This document shows, in pieces, positions 8,998-17,978 of a DNA stretch of 64,000 nt. Made by a program: the position numbers and the translations under genes. Every line of letters begins with the position of its first letter. The stretch's first letter is position 1. Source of the DNA: an uncultured Croceitalea sp. (GTDB lineage Bacteria; Bacteroidota; Bacteroidia; Flavobacteriales; Flavobacteriaceae); contig CANLXH010000003.1 in the NCBI GenBank assembly GCA_947495075.1, positions 1-64,000 on the forward strand, read 5' to 3'. The notes beneath the pieces were generated by a model. That model ran no database searches. It had not been told where the DNA came from and was given only the letters and a program-made list of their open reading frames with translations.

Positions 8998-10164
8998 ATG
9001 AAAAATCTCATCCTAGTTTTATTATTTACAAGTATTTGTTACAGTCAAAATCAAAAACTAGGCGTTGTACTAGATGCGGAAAATAAAAAGCCCATTGAGT
9101 TTGCTGATGTATACAATACAAGTGACAATACGATAACCAATGAGAACGGAAAGTATTTTTTACTATCCAACAACGATTCTATTACTTTTTATAAACTAGG
9201 TTATAAAACCCTTAAAACTACCTTTGGTGCACTTGCTGATACTATTTTTTTAAAAGAAAAGACATTTGAACTAACAGAGGTCGTACTTACCAATGAAGAA
9301 CGTCTTTTTGATAAGGTTAGAAAAGCTGTGCCAGAGAATTATCCTTCAGAAGAATACAAAGAGCGCTTTTTTATACGATCTACTTTGCGATATGATGGAG
9401 ATATTACTCGCATACAGGACATTCAAGGAAAATTAAAAAGAAAGACCCTATTGTACCATAGCAATATGGAACTTGAAAAAAAAGATTTTGTTTTTGAAGT
9501 AGAAAACATGCGTAAGGTTGGTCTTAAAGATGTTACTGAGGATGAAACGGACATCTATTTTAGAGCAAGATCTTTGCGCGAAATTCTAACAGAAACGATT
9601 CAACTGAGTATTGTCACCGAAAATTTTGAAATTGAGGAGCAGTATTTTGACAATCAAGAAAAGGTTCGCATAGCGTTTACCTACAATGGCGAAAATAAAA
9701 AAGCAAATAATAGTGGCTACTATATCATAGACTTAAAGGACAAGGCAATTTTGGAGTATTACCAGTTATCCATGCCTCAACTAGACTTTAAGCAGAAAAA
9801 AGATATCAAATACCGTGTAACGCGTTTTGAAAAGAATGTGTTGTTCGATAAAGATTTGGAGTCAGGGAAATACGTTATGAAAAATGCAAAAATAAAGACT
9901 TTGGTGGAGCTCAAGGATAACGAAGAAACCTTTCGTACTTTTTTTGAATCTGAAGATATTTTGAAGTCCTATGGGCACTTTGGCAGTTTTAAGATTCGTA
10001 AAAATGCTAACGAAACCAAGGAGGTTTTCCGGTTGAAATTTCCTTACAACAAAGCTTTTTGGGCTTCACAAAACAGCCTCCTCCTAACCGATGAAATGAA
10101 CGCTTTTATCACCAAGGTTAGCAAATCTGATAATGAGTTTGATGTACGTTCCAATTTGGATTAA
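8998..10164 (+). CDS. Secreted carboxypeptidase-regulatory-like domain protein
   Basis: This 388-residue protein has a signal peptide (MKNLILVLLFTSICYSQ) followed by a carboxypeptidase D regulatory-like beta-sandwich (about residues 20-95: VLDAENKKPIEFADVYN, ITNENGKYFL, ELTEVVLTNEER). The long C-terminal half is beta-rich and of unknown function. This N-terminal fold is common in Bacteroidota envelope proteins and appears again in the three paralogues at 16343-18725, though their C-terminal halves are unrelated by eye. It is co-oriented with the lipoprotein gene (5-base gap) and overlaps the convergent MFS gene by 4 bases. Probably periplasmic or at the outer membrane; no enzymatic motif seen. 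Confidence 0.85.
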   Translation: MKNLILVLLFTSICYSQNQKLGVVLDAENKKPIEFADVYNTSDNTITNENGKYFLLSNNDSITFYKLGYKTLKTTFGALADTIFLKEKTFELTEVVLTNEERLFDKVRKAVPENYPSEEYKERFFIRSTLRYDGDITRIQDIQGKLKRKTLLYHSNMELEKKDFVFEVENMRKVGLKDVTEDETDIYFRARSLREILTETIQLSIVTENFEIEEQYFDNQEKVRIAFTYNGENKKANNSGYYIIDLKDKAILEYYQLSMPQLDFKQKKDIKYRVTRFEKNVLFDKDLESGKYVMKNAKIKTLVELKDNEETFRTFFESEDILKSYGHFGSFKIRKNANETKEVFRLKFPYNKAFWASQNSLLLTDEMNAFITKVSKSDNEFDVRSNLD

Positions 10165-11309
10165 TCCCTTTTACCTTTAATAATTATGGTTAGAAGAAGA
10201 ATGATAAAAGTACAAATGAGCAAGGTCCAAAAACTAGTAGTCAATTGATATTCCTCTGCCAATAATCCCAAAATTACGGGACCTAATAAAAATCCAAAAT
10301 AGCCAGTACCAGCTATAAATGCAACACCTCGAGAGGATTCTACCCCTTTAACATTACCACCTATTCTAAAAAGTTCAGGTACCATTACAGAGAACCCCAA
10401 GCCATTTAAGGCAAAACCTATAATTGCAAGCATTGTAATTTCAGAAAGTACCATAGCAAATCCTATAACAGCAATTAGAGCACCCAGAGCAACTAATTTT
10501 AAAGAGCCAATGCGTTGACTAATTCTGTCACCAAAAAATCTACCTAGGGTCATCATTGTAGAAAATGCTAAAAACCCTGTCCCTATCAAAAATTCAGGTG
10601 CTAGTGTAATTTCTTTTAAATACAATCCACTCCAGTCCACTATTGCCCCTTCACTCCCCATGCTGACAAAACCAATAATTCCTAAAATTAAAAGCGGTTT
10701 AAATAATTTAAAGCTAAAGGGTTCTTTTTCAACTGGAGCAGCCTTTATAAAATAATATTGTTTTTTTAAAAATAGATTGGCACCTAACACTAAAATAACC
10801 GTACCCGCCATATGTAAAAAAGGATTACCAATAAACGGAATCAAAAAACTTCCTAAACCTACTAATATACCACCCAAACTAAAAAAACCATGGGCGGCTG
10901 ACATAAAGTTCTTTTTATCTTTTTTCTCTATCTCTGTTACTAGAGTATTCATAGAAATATCTAAAAGACCATTAGAAGCACCAAAAAGAAACAATGAAGC
11001 ACATAAAAGATAGTAATTGGGAACCAAAAGAGGGAACAAAGCAAAGACACTATTTAAAATTACACCAAACCATGTTGCCTTGCCTACACCTAGCCTGTTA
11101 ATGATTTTTGATGCTAGAGGGAAAATAGTAAAAACTCCAAGTGATAGGAAAAAAATTGCAATGCCTAAATCTGCTTTGTCAATAGCAAGCTTCTCTTTTA
11201 CGCTTGGAATATATACAGCCCACATCCCAAACCAAATATTTAGACTAGTAAATACAAAGGCAGGCGCAAAATATCTTGGATTGGAAAGTATTAAAAAAAG
11301 TGACTTCAA
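10161..11309 (-). CDS. MFS transporter, YbjJ-like
   Basis: A 382-residue integral membrane protein with about 12 hydrophobic segments in two halves, joined by a charged loop (KAAPVEKEPFSFKLF). Features such as MSAAHGFFSLGGILVGLGS in the first half and GSEGAIVDWSGLYLK in the second recall the YbjJ/FucP-like branch of the major facilitator superfamily. The substrate cannot be told from sequence. The only start in frame before the first helix is TTG (codon 11307-11309). It lies 33 bases after the GNAT gene, suggesting a two-gene operon, and its stop overlaps the convergent gene by 4 bases. Confidence 0.88.
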   Translation of the reverse strand: MKSLFLILSNPRYFAPAFVFTSLNIWFGMWAVYIPSVKEKLAIDKADLGIAIFFLSLGVFTIFPLASKIINRLGVGKATWFGVILNSVFALFPLLVPNYYLLCASLFLFGASNGLLDISMNTLVTEIEKKDKKNFMSAAHGFFSLGGILVGLGSFLIPFIGNPFLHMAGTVILVLGANLFLKKQYYFIKAAPVEKEPFSFKLFKPLLILGIIGFVSMGSEGAIVDWSGLYLKEITLAPEFLIGTGFLAFSTMMTLGRFFGDRISQRIGSLKLVALGALIAVIGFAMVLSEITMLAIIGFALNGLGFSVMVPELFRIGGNVKGVESSRGVAFIAGTGYFGFLLGPVILGLLAEEYQLTTSFWTLLICTFIILLLTIIIKGKRD

Positions 11310-11342
11310 GTTAGTTGTATTTAGTCTTTTTTGAAGTTTGGG

Positions 11343-11801
11343 TTAATCAAGCCTCATTTCTATAAGATGGATTTTAAACCCTGCCTTTTCATAAGCCTTT
11401 ATTGCAGAATTATTTTTATGATACACCGTAAGTCTAATTTCATTCAAATCATTCGCTTTACACCATTCTTTTAAAACCTCAGTAATCTTACGATTAATCC
11501 CCTTTCCTCTATACTCTTTTATGGTATACATAAAACCCAAATATCCATAATATTTATGATTTAAATAATGACGTGCTTCTTTTTTTAATGCGTATCCCGA
11601 ACTTACTATTTTACCATTCTGCTCGGCCACTACAACTTTTACTTCCTCATTTTTAATGTAGGATTCAATATCATAATAACTAACCGGAGTATTCTTAATC
11701 GTTACATCAAAAGGACGTTCAGCTTCTATCAGTTTTTGTTCAAAAGTTAAAAGAACTGGTAAATCTGAACTTTTTGCATCTCTAATTACCAAATTTTTCA
11801 T
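11343..11801 (-). CDS. GNAT family N-acetyltransferase
   Basis: A 152-residue soluble enzyme with the GNAT pattern: beta1 IRDAKSSDLPVLLTFEQKL, a central strand ending LGFMYTIKEYRGKGINRKI (the acetyl-CoA pyrophosphate loop, R/Q-x-x-G-x-G/A variant YRGKGI), and the late motif YHKNNSAIKAYEKAGFKI. It should transfer an acetyl group from acetyl-CoA to an amine of unknown identity. Two ATGs are possible, 11819 and 11801; I prefer 11801 because MKNLVIRDA places the first strand at the start as in typical family members. The MFS gene follows after 33 bases. It is divergent from the O-methyltransferase gene. Confidence 0.88.
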   Translation of the reverse strand: MKNLVIRDAKSSDLPVLLTFEQKLIEAERPFDVTIKNTPVSYYDIESYIKNEEVKVVVAEQNGKIVSSGYALKKEARHYLNHKYYGYLGFMYTIKEYRGKGINRKITEVLKEWCKANDLNEIRLTVYHKNNSAIKAYEKAGFKIHLIEMRLD

Positions 11802-11826
11802 CTCTCTAAAATAATCCATATTTGGT

Positions 11827-11834
11827 TAATTTTG
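11827..11834 (+). promoter_or_regulatory. -7 promoter element TAATTTTG
   Basis: Exact TAnnTTTG match, 13 bases before the O-methyltransferase ATG, in the 46-base gap between two divergent genes. Confidence 0.5.
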
Positions 11835-11847
11835 TCAAAAGCGAGAA

Positions 11848-12489
11848 ATGCATTTTTTATCAAATACACTTGAAAATTATATTGCTAGTAACTCTGAAGA
11901 CGAACCAGAAGTTTTAAAAGAACTCACCAAGGAAACTCATCTAAAGGTTATTCAACCAAGAATGATAACCGGTCATTTTCAGGGAAGAGTTTTAAGCATG
12001 TTATCAAAAATAATCGCTCCAAAAAAAATATTAGAGATTGGTACTTACACTGGGTATTCTGCTATTTGCCTAGCAGAAGGTTTACCTAAAAATGGAGAAT
12101 TGCATACCATTGATGTAAACGAAGAGCTAAGTGACATACAACGGAACTACTTTAATAAAAGTGGTTATGGAGAACAAATCGTACAACATCTTGGAGATGC
12201 ATTAGATATAATCCCAAAATTAGATACCACTTTTGATTTGATATTCATCGATGCCGAAAAAAAGCAATACAACAACTATTTTGAAGCAGTTTTAAAAAAA
12301 TGTCGCTCTGGTAGCGTTATTTTATCTGACAATGTATTATGGTCGGGTAAGGTTGTGGAGCCTTTAAAACAATCTGACAAGGCAACGGAAGAGTTATTAA
12401 AGTATAATAGAAAACTAAAAATGGACCCAAGAGTGGAAACTGTCTTACTACCTATAAGAGATGGTCTTACTTTAAGCAGAGTAATTTGA
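11848..12489 (+). CDS. Class I SAM-dependent O-methyltransferase (COMT-like)
   Basis: A 213-residue methyltransferase of the Methyltransf_3 family. It shows the SAM-binding glycine loop ILEIGTYTGYSAICLAEGL, the acidic ribose contact HTIDVNEE, and the metal-site region DLIFIDAEKKQYNNYFE with later SDNVLWSGKV, which matches the cation-dependent catechol-type O-methyltransferases. Length is usual for the family. It probably methylates a hydroxyl of a small aromatic molecule, but the substrate is unknown; the neighbours (GNAT, PAP2) give no clue. It is convergent with the PAP2 gene, only 3 bases apart. Confidence 0.92.
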   Translation: MHFLSNTLENYIASNSEDEPEVLKELTKETHLKVIQPRMITGHFQGRVLSMLSKIIAPKKILEIGTYTGYSAICLAEGLPKNGELHTIDVNEELSDIQRNYFNKSGYGEQIVQHLGDALDIIPKLDTTFDLIFIDAEKKQYNNYFEAVLKKCRSGSVILSDNVLWSGKVVEPLKQSDKATEELLKYNRKLKMDPRVETVLLPIRDGLTLSRVI

Positions 12490-12492
12490 CTC

Positions 12493-13053
12493 TTAAACAA
12501 ACTTGTCTACTAAAAACTTCTGGTATAGCAGATAAAATAGTAATCCAGAAAAGGTTCCTACCAATACACCTACAATAATATCTAAAGGAAAATGAACTCC
12601 TACATAAATACGGCTAGTTGAAAACAAAATTGGCCAAATAAAAAATAGTCCTGCCCACTTATACTTTCGCCTTAACATTAAAAAAATTAATAAAGTGATT
12701 GAAAAAGAACTAGCGGCATGACCAGAGAAAAAACTATAATCTGTTGGGCTCTTCAATATTCGTATTAGGGTATTAATTTCAATATCATTATTTGGTCTTA
12801 ATCTAGCAACGCAATTTTTCGTTAAATCTGTTGCAAGTATTATAAATACAGCTAAAGCAATAAAAGTAACTGTTTTTTTAAGGCCTTCTCTAAATTTAGA
12901 TTTATAAAAAAAAAGGAAAACAAATAATAAGTAAAGAGGAATCCAAGTGGTAATTGCTGTTATTGTAGACCAAAAAGAATCATATTGCTCAATACCAAGA
13001 CTATTTAAATAAACAAAGGTTTCTCTGTCCCATTTAAGTAGTTTTTCGAGCAT
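12493..13053 (-). CDS. PAP2 family phosphatase, probably undecaprenyl-diphosphatase or lipid phosphatase
   Basis: A 186-residue membrane enzyme with about five transmembrane helices and the three acid-phosphatase motifs: KNCVARLRP (motif 1, KxxxxxxRP), FSGHAASS (motif 2, SGH) and SRIYVGVHFPLD (motif 3, SRxxxxxHxxxD). These residues form the vanadium-haloperoxidase-type active site. Family members dephosphorylate undecaprenyl diphosphate or other polyprenyl and glycerolipid phosphates. The start ATG (13051-13053) abuts the stop of tatA upstream on the same strand, so the two form an operon with translational coupling. Fine substrate specificity is uncertain. Confidence 0.92.
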   Translation of the reverse strand: MLEKLLKWDRETFVYLNSLGIEQYDSFWSTITAITTWIPLYLLFVFLFFYKSKFREGLKKTVTFIALAVFIILATDLTKNCVARLRPNNDIEINTLIRILKSPTDYSFFSGHAASSFSITLLIFLMLRRKYKWAGLFFIWPILFSTSRIYVGVHFPLDIIVGVLVGTFSGLLFYLLYQKFLVDKFV

Positions 13054-13332
13054 TTATTTAACACCCCTTTTAACCGCACCAGTAACTTCTTCAACATTTT
13101 TCTTAACGTCATCTATCCCCTTCTTTATATCTTTCGTAAAGTCGGTATCAATTCCTTGTTTATCAGCGCTTTTCTGAATTTCACGCTTAATATCGTCCGT
13201 GGCATCTCTTAGTTGACGCATTCCTTTGCCAAGTCCTTTGGCAATACCCGGTATTTTATCTGCACCAAATACCATGACAACTATAAACATGATAAAGAAA
13301 ATCTCTCCCCCGCTAATAAATAAAAAATGCAT
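13054..13332 (-). CDS. tatA: Twin-arginine translocase subunit TatA/TatE
   Basis: A 92-residue protein with one short N-terminal transmembrane helix (FISGGEIFFIMFIVVMVFG), the TatA hinge ADKIPGIAKGLGKGMRQ, an amphipathic helix, and a charged lysine/aspartate-rich tail. TatA oligomers form the pore that exports folded proteins bearing an RR signal with TatC. I chose the ATG at 13330-13332 rather than the longer frame to 13401, because a TAnnTTTG promoter box lies just upstream at 13337-13344 and the extra residues are unlike TatA. tatC is not in the window. A probable Tat substrate (M15 peptidase, RRTFLK) is at 23603. PAP2 follows without a gap. Confidence 0.94.
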   Translation of the reverse strand: MHFLFISGGEIFFIMFIVVMVFGADKIPGIAKGLGKGMRQLRDATDDIKREIQKSADKQGIDTDFTKDIKKGIDDVKKNVEEVTGAVKRGVK

Positions 13333-13336
13333 AACA

Positions 13337-13344
13337 CAAATATA
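13337..13344 (-). promoter_or_regulatory. -7 promoter element TATATTTG for tatA
   Basis: Exact TAnnTTTG match on the minus strand, ending 4 bases before the tatA ATG. This predicts a nearly leaderless transcript and decides against the longer start. Confidence 0.6.
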
Positions 13345-13363
13345 AAGAGAAGTTATGTTTAAA

Positions 13364-13393
13364 ATAAAAAAAGCCCTGCAAATTGCAGGGCTT
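13364..13393 (-). terminator. Intrinsic terminator of the M1 metallopeptidase gene
   Basis: On the minus strand AAGCCCTGCAA pairs with TTGCAGGGCTT (11-bp stem, 13371-13393), followed by seven T. It lies 23 bases after the peptidase stop and ends the leftward transcript before the tatA promoter. Confidence 0.92.
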
Positions 13394-13416
13394 AGTATCA
13401 TAAGGTTTTTAGAAAA

Positions 13417-15738
13417 TTACTTTCCTTTTACCTTTTCCTTAAATTGATCAAAGTCAGATTTTTCATCCTTAATTGGCCAAGAGTTATTGGTTGTGTCAAT
13501 ATCTGCAGTTTCTAGTTTTGGATCTATTACAATACCTACCAACTCTTTCTCTGAAGAAAGTACACGTTTAACTTCATCGTCATTTTTTCTCCAAATTTCT
13601 GCAGGATAAGTAACACTTTCTGTTGTCCCATCAGCATATTTATACTCCACAATTAAAGGCATTGGTATACCTCCTGGCTTATCAAAAGTAACTTCGTAGA
13701 AAAATTTAGGTTCTTTAACTTGAGCTCTTTCTTCTGCAGTCAAATTATCCATCATAAATTCTTTTAAAGTAGGAGCAACTTCAGATGGTGTTTTACCTTT
13801 AAGACCATCACTATAATCTTCACTACCTTCTTCTACCAAGTACACTAATGGTGGTATATCTGCATCCGTTAAGTTACGAGCAGCCATATATTCTTCCATT
13901 TGCTTGGTTTTTTCACCAGTAACAAAATACTTTTTAACACCTTTAACTCCAATATCTACATAGTCTGTAGTGTAGAACCATCCTCTCCAATACCAATCTA
14001 AATCTACAGCAGATGCATCTTCCATAGTACGGAAGAAATCCTCTGGTGTTGGATGTTTAAACATCCAACGCTGGGCATAGGTTTTAAAAGCATGGTCAAA
14101 CAATTCTTTACCCATAACTGTCTCTCTTAAAATATTAAGAGCAGTAGCTGGCTTACCATAAGCATTAGGGCCCAATTGGTATACATTTTCTGGATTAGAC
14201 ATGATTGGAGATATCCTACTCTGATCGCCTCCCATGTAAGGAACAATCTTTGCTGCATCTCCTCTACGAGAAGGATATTTATTGTTTGGCGCTATAACAT
14301 CAGCATAATTTTCTCCAAATTCCTGTTCAGTTAAATATTGCATAAAAGTGTCTAAACCTTCATCCATCCATCCCCACTGACGTTCATCAGAATTTACAAT
14401 CATCGGGAAAAAGTTGTGTCCAACTTCGTGAATAATTACACTAATCATCCCATATTTAGTTCTATCAGAGTATGTACCATCTTCATTAGGTCTACCATAA
14501 TTCCAGCAAATCATTGGGTACTCCATCCCTTGGTTTCTTGCATGTACTGAAATAGCTTTATGATAAGGGTAATCAAAAGTAAATTTTGAATAGGTCTTAA
14601 TGGTTTGTACAACTGCTTTTGTAGACTGCTCTTCCCAAAGTGGGTTCCCTTCTTTAGGATACATAGATACTGCCATAACATCTCTACTACCTAACTTAAC
14701 AGCTTGCATATCCCAAATAAACTTTCTTGAAGTTGCAAAACCAAAATCGCGAACTAATTTTCCAGGTTCTGTCTTAAACTTCCATGTTTTTTTCTTTTCA
14801 GAGAAGCTTCCTTCTTTGGCTTCAGCTTCAGCTTGGGTAACAATTACAACTGGCTTATCATAAGAATTTTTAGCCTGATTGTAACGCTTCATCATTTCTT
14901 TTGTGAAGACTTCTTTTCTATTTTGAAGTTCTCCTGTAGCATCAACTACGTGATCTGCAGGAACAGTTATATTAACTTCATAGTTTCCAAATGGTAAAGC
15001 GAATTCACCACTACCCCAAAACTGATGATTTTGCCAACCTTCAACATCATTATAAACAGCCATTCTTGGAAAAAATTGAGCTATAACGTAAGCTCTGTTA
15101 CCATCTTTAGGAAAGTACTCATATCCAGAACGAGCTCTATTCACCGTATGGTCTGGTATATTATACCACCATTTTATAGAAAAAGAAACCTGAGAACCAC
15201 TTTTTAATGCTTGTGGAAGATTTATACGCATCATCGTTTGATTAATGGTATGTGATAATGCTTTTCCGTTAGCATCTTTAACCTCTTGGATGTTAAAACC
15301 TCCATCAAAAGATTCTGTAATATACGTTTGAGTAAAATTACCTGCTTGGTAGGCAAAATTTACACCATTACCATTTCTAAGGGGAGATTTGGAATCTTTT
15401 GCCCTTACATTTTGATCCAATTGTACCCATAAAAATTCTAAATCGTCTGGTGAATTGTTAATATATGTAATCGTCTCTTCACCATAAATTTTAGCGTTCT
15501 TATCATCTAACTCCAAATCAATCTTATAATCTGCTTGTTGCTGATAATAATCCGGTCCTGGGGCACCAGATGCAGAACGATAGGTATTAGGAGTTGAAAA
15601 TTCTTCATACAATTGCTTAAACCTATTCTGATTAATGTGACCAGGCTCACGTTCTTTCTTTTCTTCCACTTCTTGTGCAAACACAACAGCTCCAAAAAGG
15701 AACAACATTGAAGCAAAACAATACTTTAATTTATTCAT
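13417..15738 (-). CDS. Secreted M1 family metallopeptidase (aminopeptidase N-like)
   Basis: A 773-residue protein with a signal peptide (ending near VVFAQEV), an N-terminal beta-sandwich, and a gluzincin catalytic domain. The zinc motif is HEVGH in VIIHEVGHNFFPMIVNSDER, with the third ligand glutamate in WGWMDEGLDTF 19 residues later. The exopeptidase motif appears as GMEYPMICW, close to the GxMEN of M1 enzymes but with MEYP in place of MEN, so aminopeptidase activity is likely but not certain. No T9SS C-terminal domain is visible. It probably acts on peptides in the periplasm or at the cell surface. The DUF6702 gene precedes it, a pairing common in flavobacteria. Confidence 0.92.
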   Translation of the reverse strand: MNKLKYCFASMLFLFGAVVFAQEVEEKKEREPGHINQNRFKQLYEEFSTPNTYRSASGAPGPDYYQQQADYKIDLELDDKNAKIYGEETITYINNSPDDLEFLWVQLDQNVRAKDSKSPLRNGNGVNFAYQAGNFTQTYITESFDGGFNIQEVKDANGKALSHTINQTMMRINLPQALKSGSQVSFSIKWWYNIPDHTVNRARSGYEYFPKDGNRAYVIAQFFPRMAVYNDVEGWQNHQFWGSGEFALPFGNYEVNITVPADHVVDATGELQNRKEVFTKEMMKRYNQAKNSYDKPVVIVTQAEAEAKEGSFSEKKKTWKFKTEPGKLVRDFGFATSRKFIWDMQAVKLGSRDVMAVSMYPKEGNPLWEEQSTKAVVQTIKTYSKFTFDYPYHKAISVHARNQGMEYPMICWNYGRPNEDGTYSDRTKYGMISVIIHEVGHNFFPMIVNSDERQWGWMDEGLDTFMQYLTEQEFGENYADVIAPNNKYPSRRGDAAKIVPYMGGDQSRISPIMSNPENVYQLGPNAYGKPATALNILRETVMGKELFDHAFKTYAQRWMFKHPTPEDFFRTMEDASAVDLDWYWRGWFYTTDYVDIGVKGVKKYFVTGEKTKQMEEYMAARNLTDADIPPLVYLVEEGSEDYSDGLKGKTPSEVAPTLKEFMMDNLTAEERAQVKEPKFFYEVTFDKPGGIPMPLIVEYKYADGTTESVTYPAEIWRKNDDEVKRVLSSEKELVGIVIDPKLETADIDTTNNSWPIKDEKSDFDQFKEKVKGK

Positions 15739-15800
15739 TTTGATTTTTTAATTTTTGACGCGGTAAAATACTTCTTTTTAAAGGAAATTTTAAGATAACT

Positions 15801-16307
15801 TTATAAGTTTAACATTCCTTTATTATTCTCACGAATAAGCACAAAACTTTTCTTCTTCCCTTTCCATTTAATATGGACTAAATTCTTTTGTTCTTCATAT
15901 AAATCAATTAACACTTCATTCTGTATACTTATTGAATTTAAACCACTAAAACCTATATCAGGAACTTCTAAATAAAGAATTACTACATCATTATCATACT
16001 TCTTTCCAATGTAATTATATGTTACTATCTCATCATTTAATTCTAATACAAATTTAGCTTTAAGGTACTTTTGTATGTAATCATCTGCTAAAGAAGATTC
16101 TTCCTTGGTTCCAAGAGCAGTATCTATATTGTAACGCTCTTTCATAAGTGTATCTAAATCATCAATAAAAATGCGTGAAGTAATTTGTAAGGCATCTGTT
16201 TTTTCAGAATAATTAATATTAGTTACGCTTACATAAAATTTATGTGCCGTTGTAAACGAGCTCAGTAAAAATGCTGCTATAAAAAATAATAAGAAACTTT
16301 TTTTCAT
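15801..16307 (-). CDS. DUF6702 family secreted protein
   Basis: A 168-residue protein with a signal peptide (MKKSFLLFFIAAFLLSSFTTA) and a mature beta-rich domain starting HKFYVSVTNINYSEKTDALQ, which I recognise from memory as the DUF6702 pattern (HKFYVS start, RIFIDDLD, later YLEVPDI). Function is unknown. It is on the same strand as, and 62 bases upstream of, the M1 metallopeptidase gene; this pair recurs in Flavobacteriaceae, suggesting a shared envelope role. A box TATCTTTA, one mismatch from the -7 consensus, lies just before its ATG on the minus strand. Confidence 0.82.
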   Translation of the reverse strand: MKKSFLLFFIAAFLLSSFTTAHKFYVSVTNINYSEKTDALQITSRIFIDDLDTLMKERYNIDTALGTKEESSLADDYIQKYLKAKFVLELNDEIVTYNYIGKKYDNDVVILYLEVPDIGFSGLNSISIQNEVLIDLYEEQKNLVHIKWKGKKKSFVLIRENNKGMLNL

Positions 16308-16342
16308 ACGGTAAAGATATACAAAGGCTATGCCAAGTAGTT

Positions 16343-17143
16343 TTAATCTAATTTTTTAATTTTTCTGTAGTTACTACTTTTTTGAATCAAAAACTCCCAA
16401 AGTTTTAACTCATCATCATCCTGAGCTAAACTATAAAATTCTTTTTCAGATTCACAAAAGCGAATAAACTCGTAAAAATTTTCTTTCGGTATTTTTAAAT
16501 GATTTATAAGAAGTGAATCAACAAAAGTGGCTTCTACCTTTTGCGTTGCCTTGTATTTTTTATCGAGAGCTACCCGTTCTTTTAACATCTTAGTCCTACC
16601 ACTAAGACGATTTAATACTTTGTTTAAATTAATTGTCAAAGCTATAACATAGTAATATGCGAACTTGCCATGGTCAGCGTCATTTAATTTATTTTCGCTC
16701 TGAGTAATTACTCGAACGTGGGCATTAGGGAGACCTAAAGCTTCTGCACTCACATCTTTTTCTAATTTAAGGTTAACTAAGTCTGCATCTAAATTTCCAG
16801 AAAGATTAAATGGCTGTACCACAACTTCCCTTAACTCATTTACAAATTCTTCTAAGGGTATCTTTAAAAAAGTTGAAGAATATATCTCAGTGGTAATTGG
16901 AAGTACTTTTCTTTTAAACTGAACCGCTGAAAAAACCAAAGTGTCATTTAAAACAACTTGAATTACAAAATTTCCGTCTACATCTGTAATAGTCGCTTTT
17001 TCTGAAGTGATATTTTGAACTACTACTCCAGTAACATCCTTATTATTAACTACAACCTGTCCTTTGATATTTTTAATAGACTGCCCTTTAATTGAAGTAC
17101 CCAATAAAAAAAGGAACAATGGTATCTGGAAGCGACATTTCAT
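16343..17143 (-). CDS. Secreted carboxypeptidase-regulatory-like protein, paralogue 1 of 3
   Basis: A 266-residue protein with signal peptide (MKCRFQIPLFLFLLGTSIKGQ), a carboxypeptidase D regulatory-like sandwich (about residues 24-95: IKGQVVVNNKDVTGVVVQN, ITDVDGNFVIQV, ELREVVVQPF) and a charged, helical C-terminal region ending in LWEFLIQKSSNYRKI. It is very close to the next paralogue (17145-17957), sharing for example SAEALGLPNAH and TLVFSAVQFKRKV, and more distant from the third (17979-18725). The gap to the preceding gene is 1 base, so the three genes form one operon. The N-terminal fold is like that ahead of TonB-dependent receptors, but no receptor is present. Function unknown. Confidence 0.83.
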   Translation of the reverse strand: MKCRFQIPLFLFLLGTSIKGQSIKNIKGQVVVNNKDVTGVVVQNITSEKATITDVDGNFVIQVVLNDTLVFSAVQFKRKVLPITTEIYSSTFLKIPLEEFVNELREVVVQPFNLSGNLDADLVNLKLEKDVSAEALGLPNAHVRVITQSENKLNDADHGKFAYYYVIALTINLNKVLNRLSGRTKMLKERVALDKKYKATQKVEATFVDSLLINHLKIPKENFYEFIRFCESEKEFYSLAQDDDELKLWEFLIQKSSNYRKIKKLD

Positions 17144-17144
17144 A

Positions 17145-17957
17145 TCAGTCCAAATTATTATTCTCCCTGTATGCAGCGCTTTTTTGTATTAAAAAGTCCC
17201 AAATTTTTAATTTATCATAGGTATCAACAGTTTTTTGAAATAAATCGTCTACCTCACAGAAATACATAAAGTCATCTATTTTCTCATAAGGAATTTTTAA
17301 ATCTGACATAAAAATAGAATCTACATAGAAGTCCTGAACTCTCTGTGTTCTAGCATATGTTTTATCAACCTTAACCCTGTTTTTAAGCATTTTAGTGCGT
17401 CCCGTTATGGCATTGATAAGTGGGTCTAAAGGTGGACTCAATATCATTCCAACATTAAACTTTCCAAAAGTTGCTTGCTGTAGTTTACGTTCACTCTGTG
17501 TTGGGATTTTTTGATGGGCATTGGGTAGGCCAAGTGCTTCGGCGCTCACATCCTTTTCCAGCTGCAGTCCCGTTACGTCGGAACCTAATCTCCCGGATAA
17601 ATTATAGGGCTGTACGACCACCTCTCGTAGCTCATTTACAAACTCTTCTAACGGTACTGTCAAAAAAGTAGCGTTATAAAAAGAGGAGGTCATGGGTATA
17701 ACTTTGCGTTTGAATTGAACTGCTGAAAAAACCAAAGTGTCATTCAAAGCAACTTGAATGGTAAAGCTACCATCAACATCTGTAATGGTCGCTTGTGCTG
17801 TAGTACTATTTTGAACTACTACCCCAGTAACATCTTTGTCTTTTGATACTACCTTACCGGAAAGTAGTTTGGAGGTCTGGCCAATTACAAAAACTGGTAA
17901 ACAAACCATCAATACAAAAAGGGAAATTCGTAGTTTATGTAATGTAGTTAATACCAA
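17145..17957 (-). CDS. Secreted carboxypeptidase-regulatory-like protein, paralogue 2 of 3
   Basis: A 270-residue homologue of the adjacent 266-residue protein, with hydrophobic signal (ISLFVLMVCLPVFVIGQ), the same sandwich domain (VVSKDKDVTGVVVQN, ITDVDGSFTIQV) and a helical C-terminus (LKIWDFLIQKSAAYRENN). No ATG precedes the signal peptide; the frame opens with TTG (17955-17957), and the next ATG lies inside the hydrophobic core, so TTG is my choice. A region near 17510-17720 looks richer in G+C than its surroundings, hinting at different history or conversion. It starts 21 bases after paralogue 3. Function unknown. Confidence 0.8.
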   Translation of the reverse strand: MVLTTLHKLRISLFVLMVCLPVFVIGQTSKLLSGKVVSKDKDVTGVVVQNSTTAQATITDVDGSFTIQVALNDTLVFSAVQFKRKVIPMTSSFYNATFLTVPLEEFVNELREVVVQPYNLSGRLGSDVTGLQLEKDVSAEALGLPNAHQKIPTQSERKLQQATFGKFNVGMILSPPLDPLINAITGRTKMLKNRVKVDKTYARTQRVQDFYVDSIFMSDLKIPYEKIDDFMYFCEVDDLFQKTVDTYDKLKIWDFLIQKSAAYRENNNLD

Positions 17958-17978
17958 ATTAAAGCATTGAAAGATTAT

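Noticed and set aside
13333-13401. Longer N-terminus for TatA
   Set aside because: It would cross the promoter box at 13337-13344, and 23 extra residues before the TatA helix are not seen in the family.
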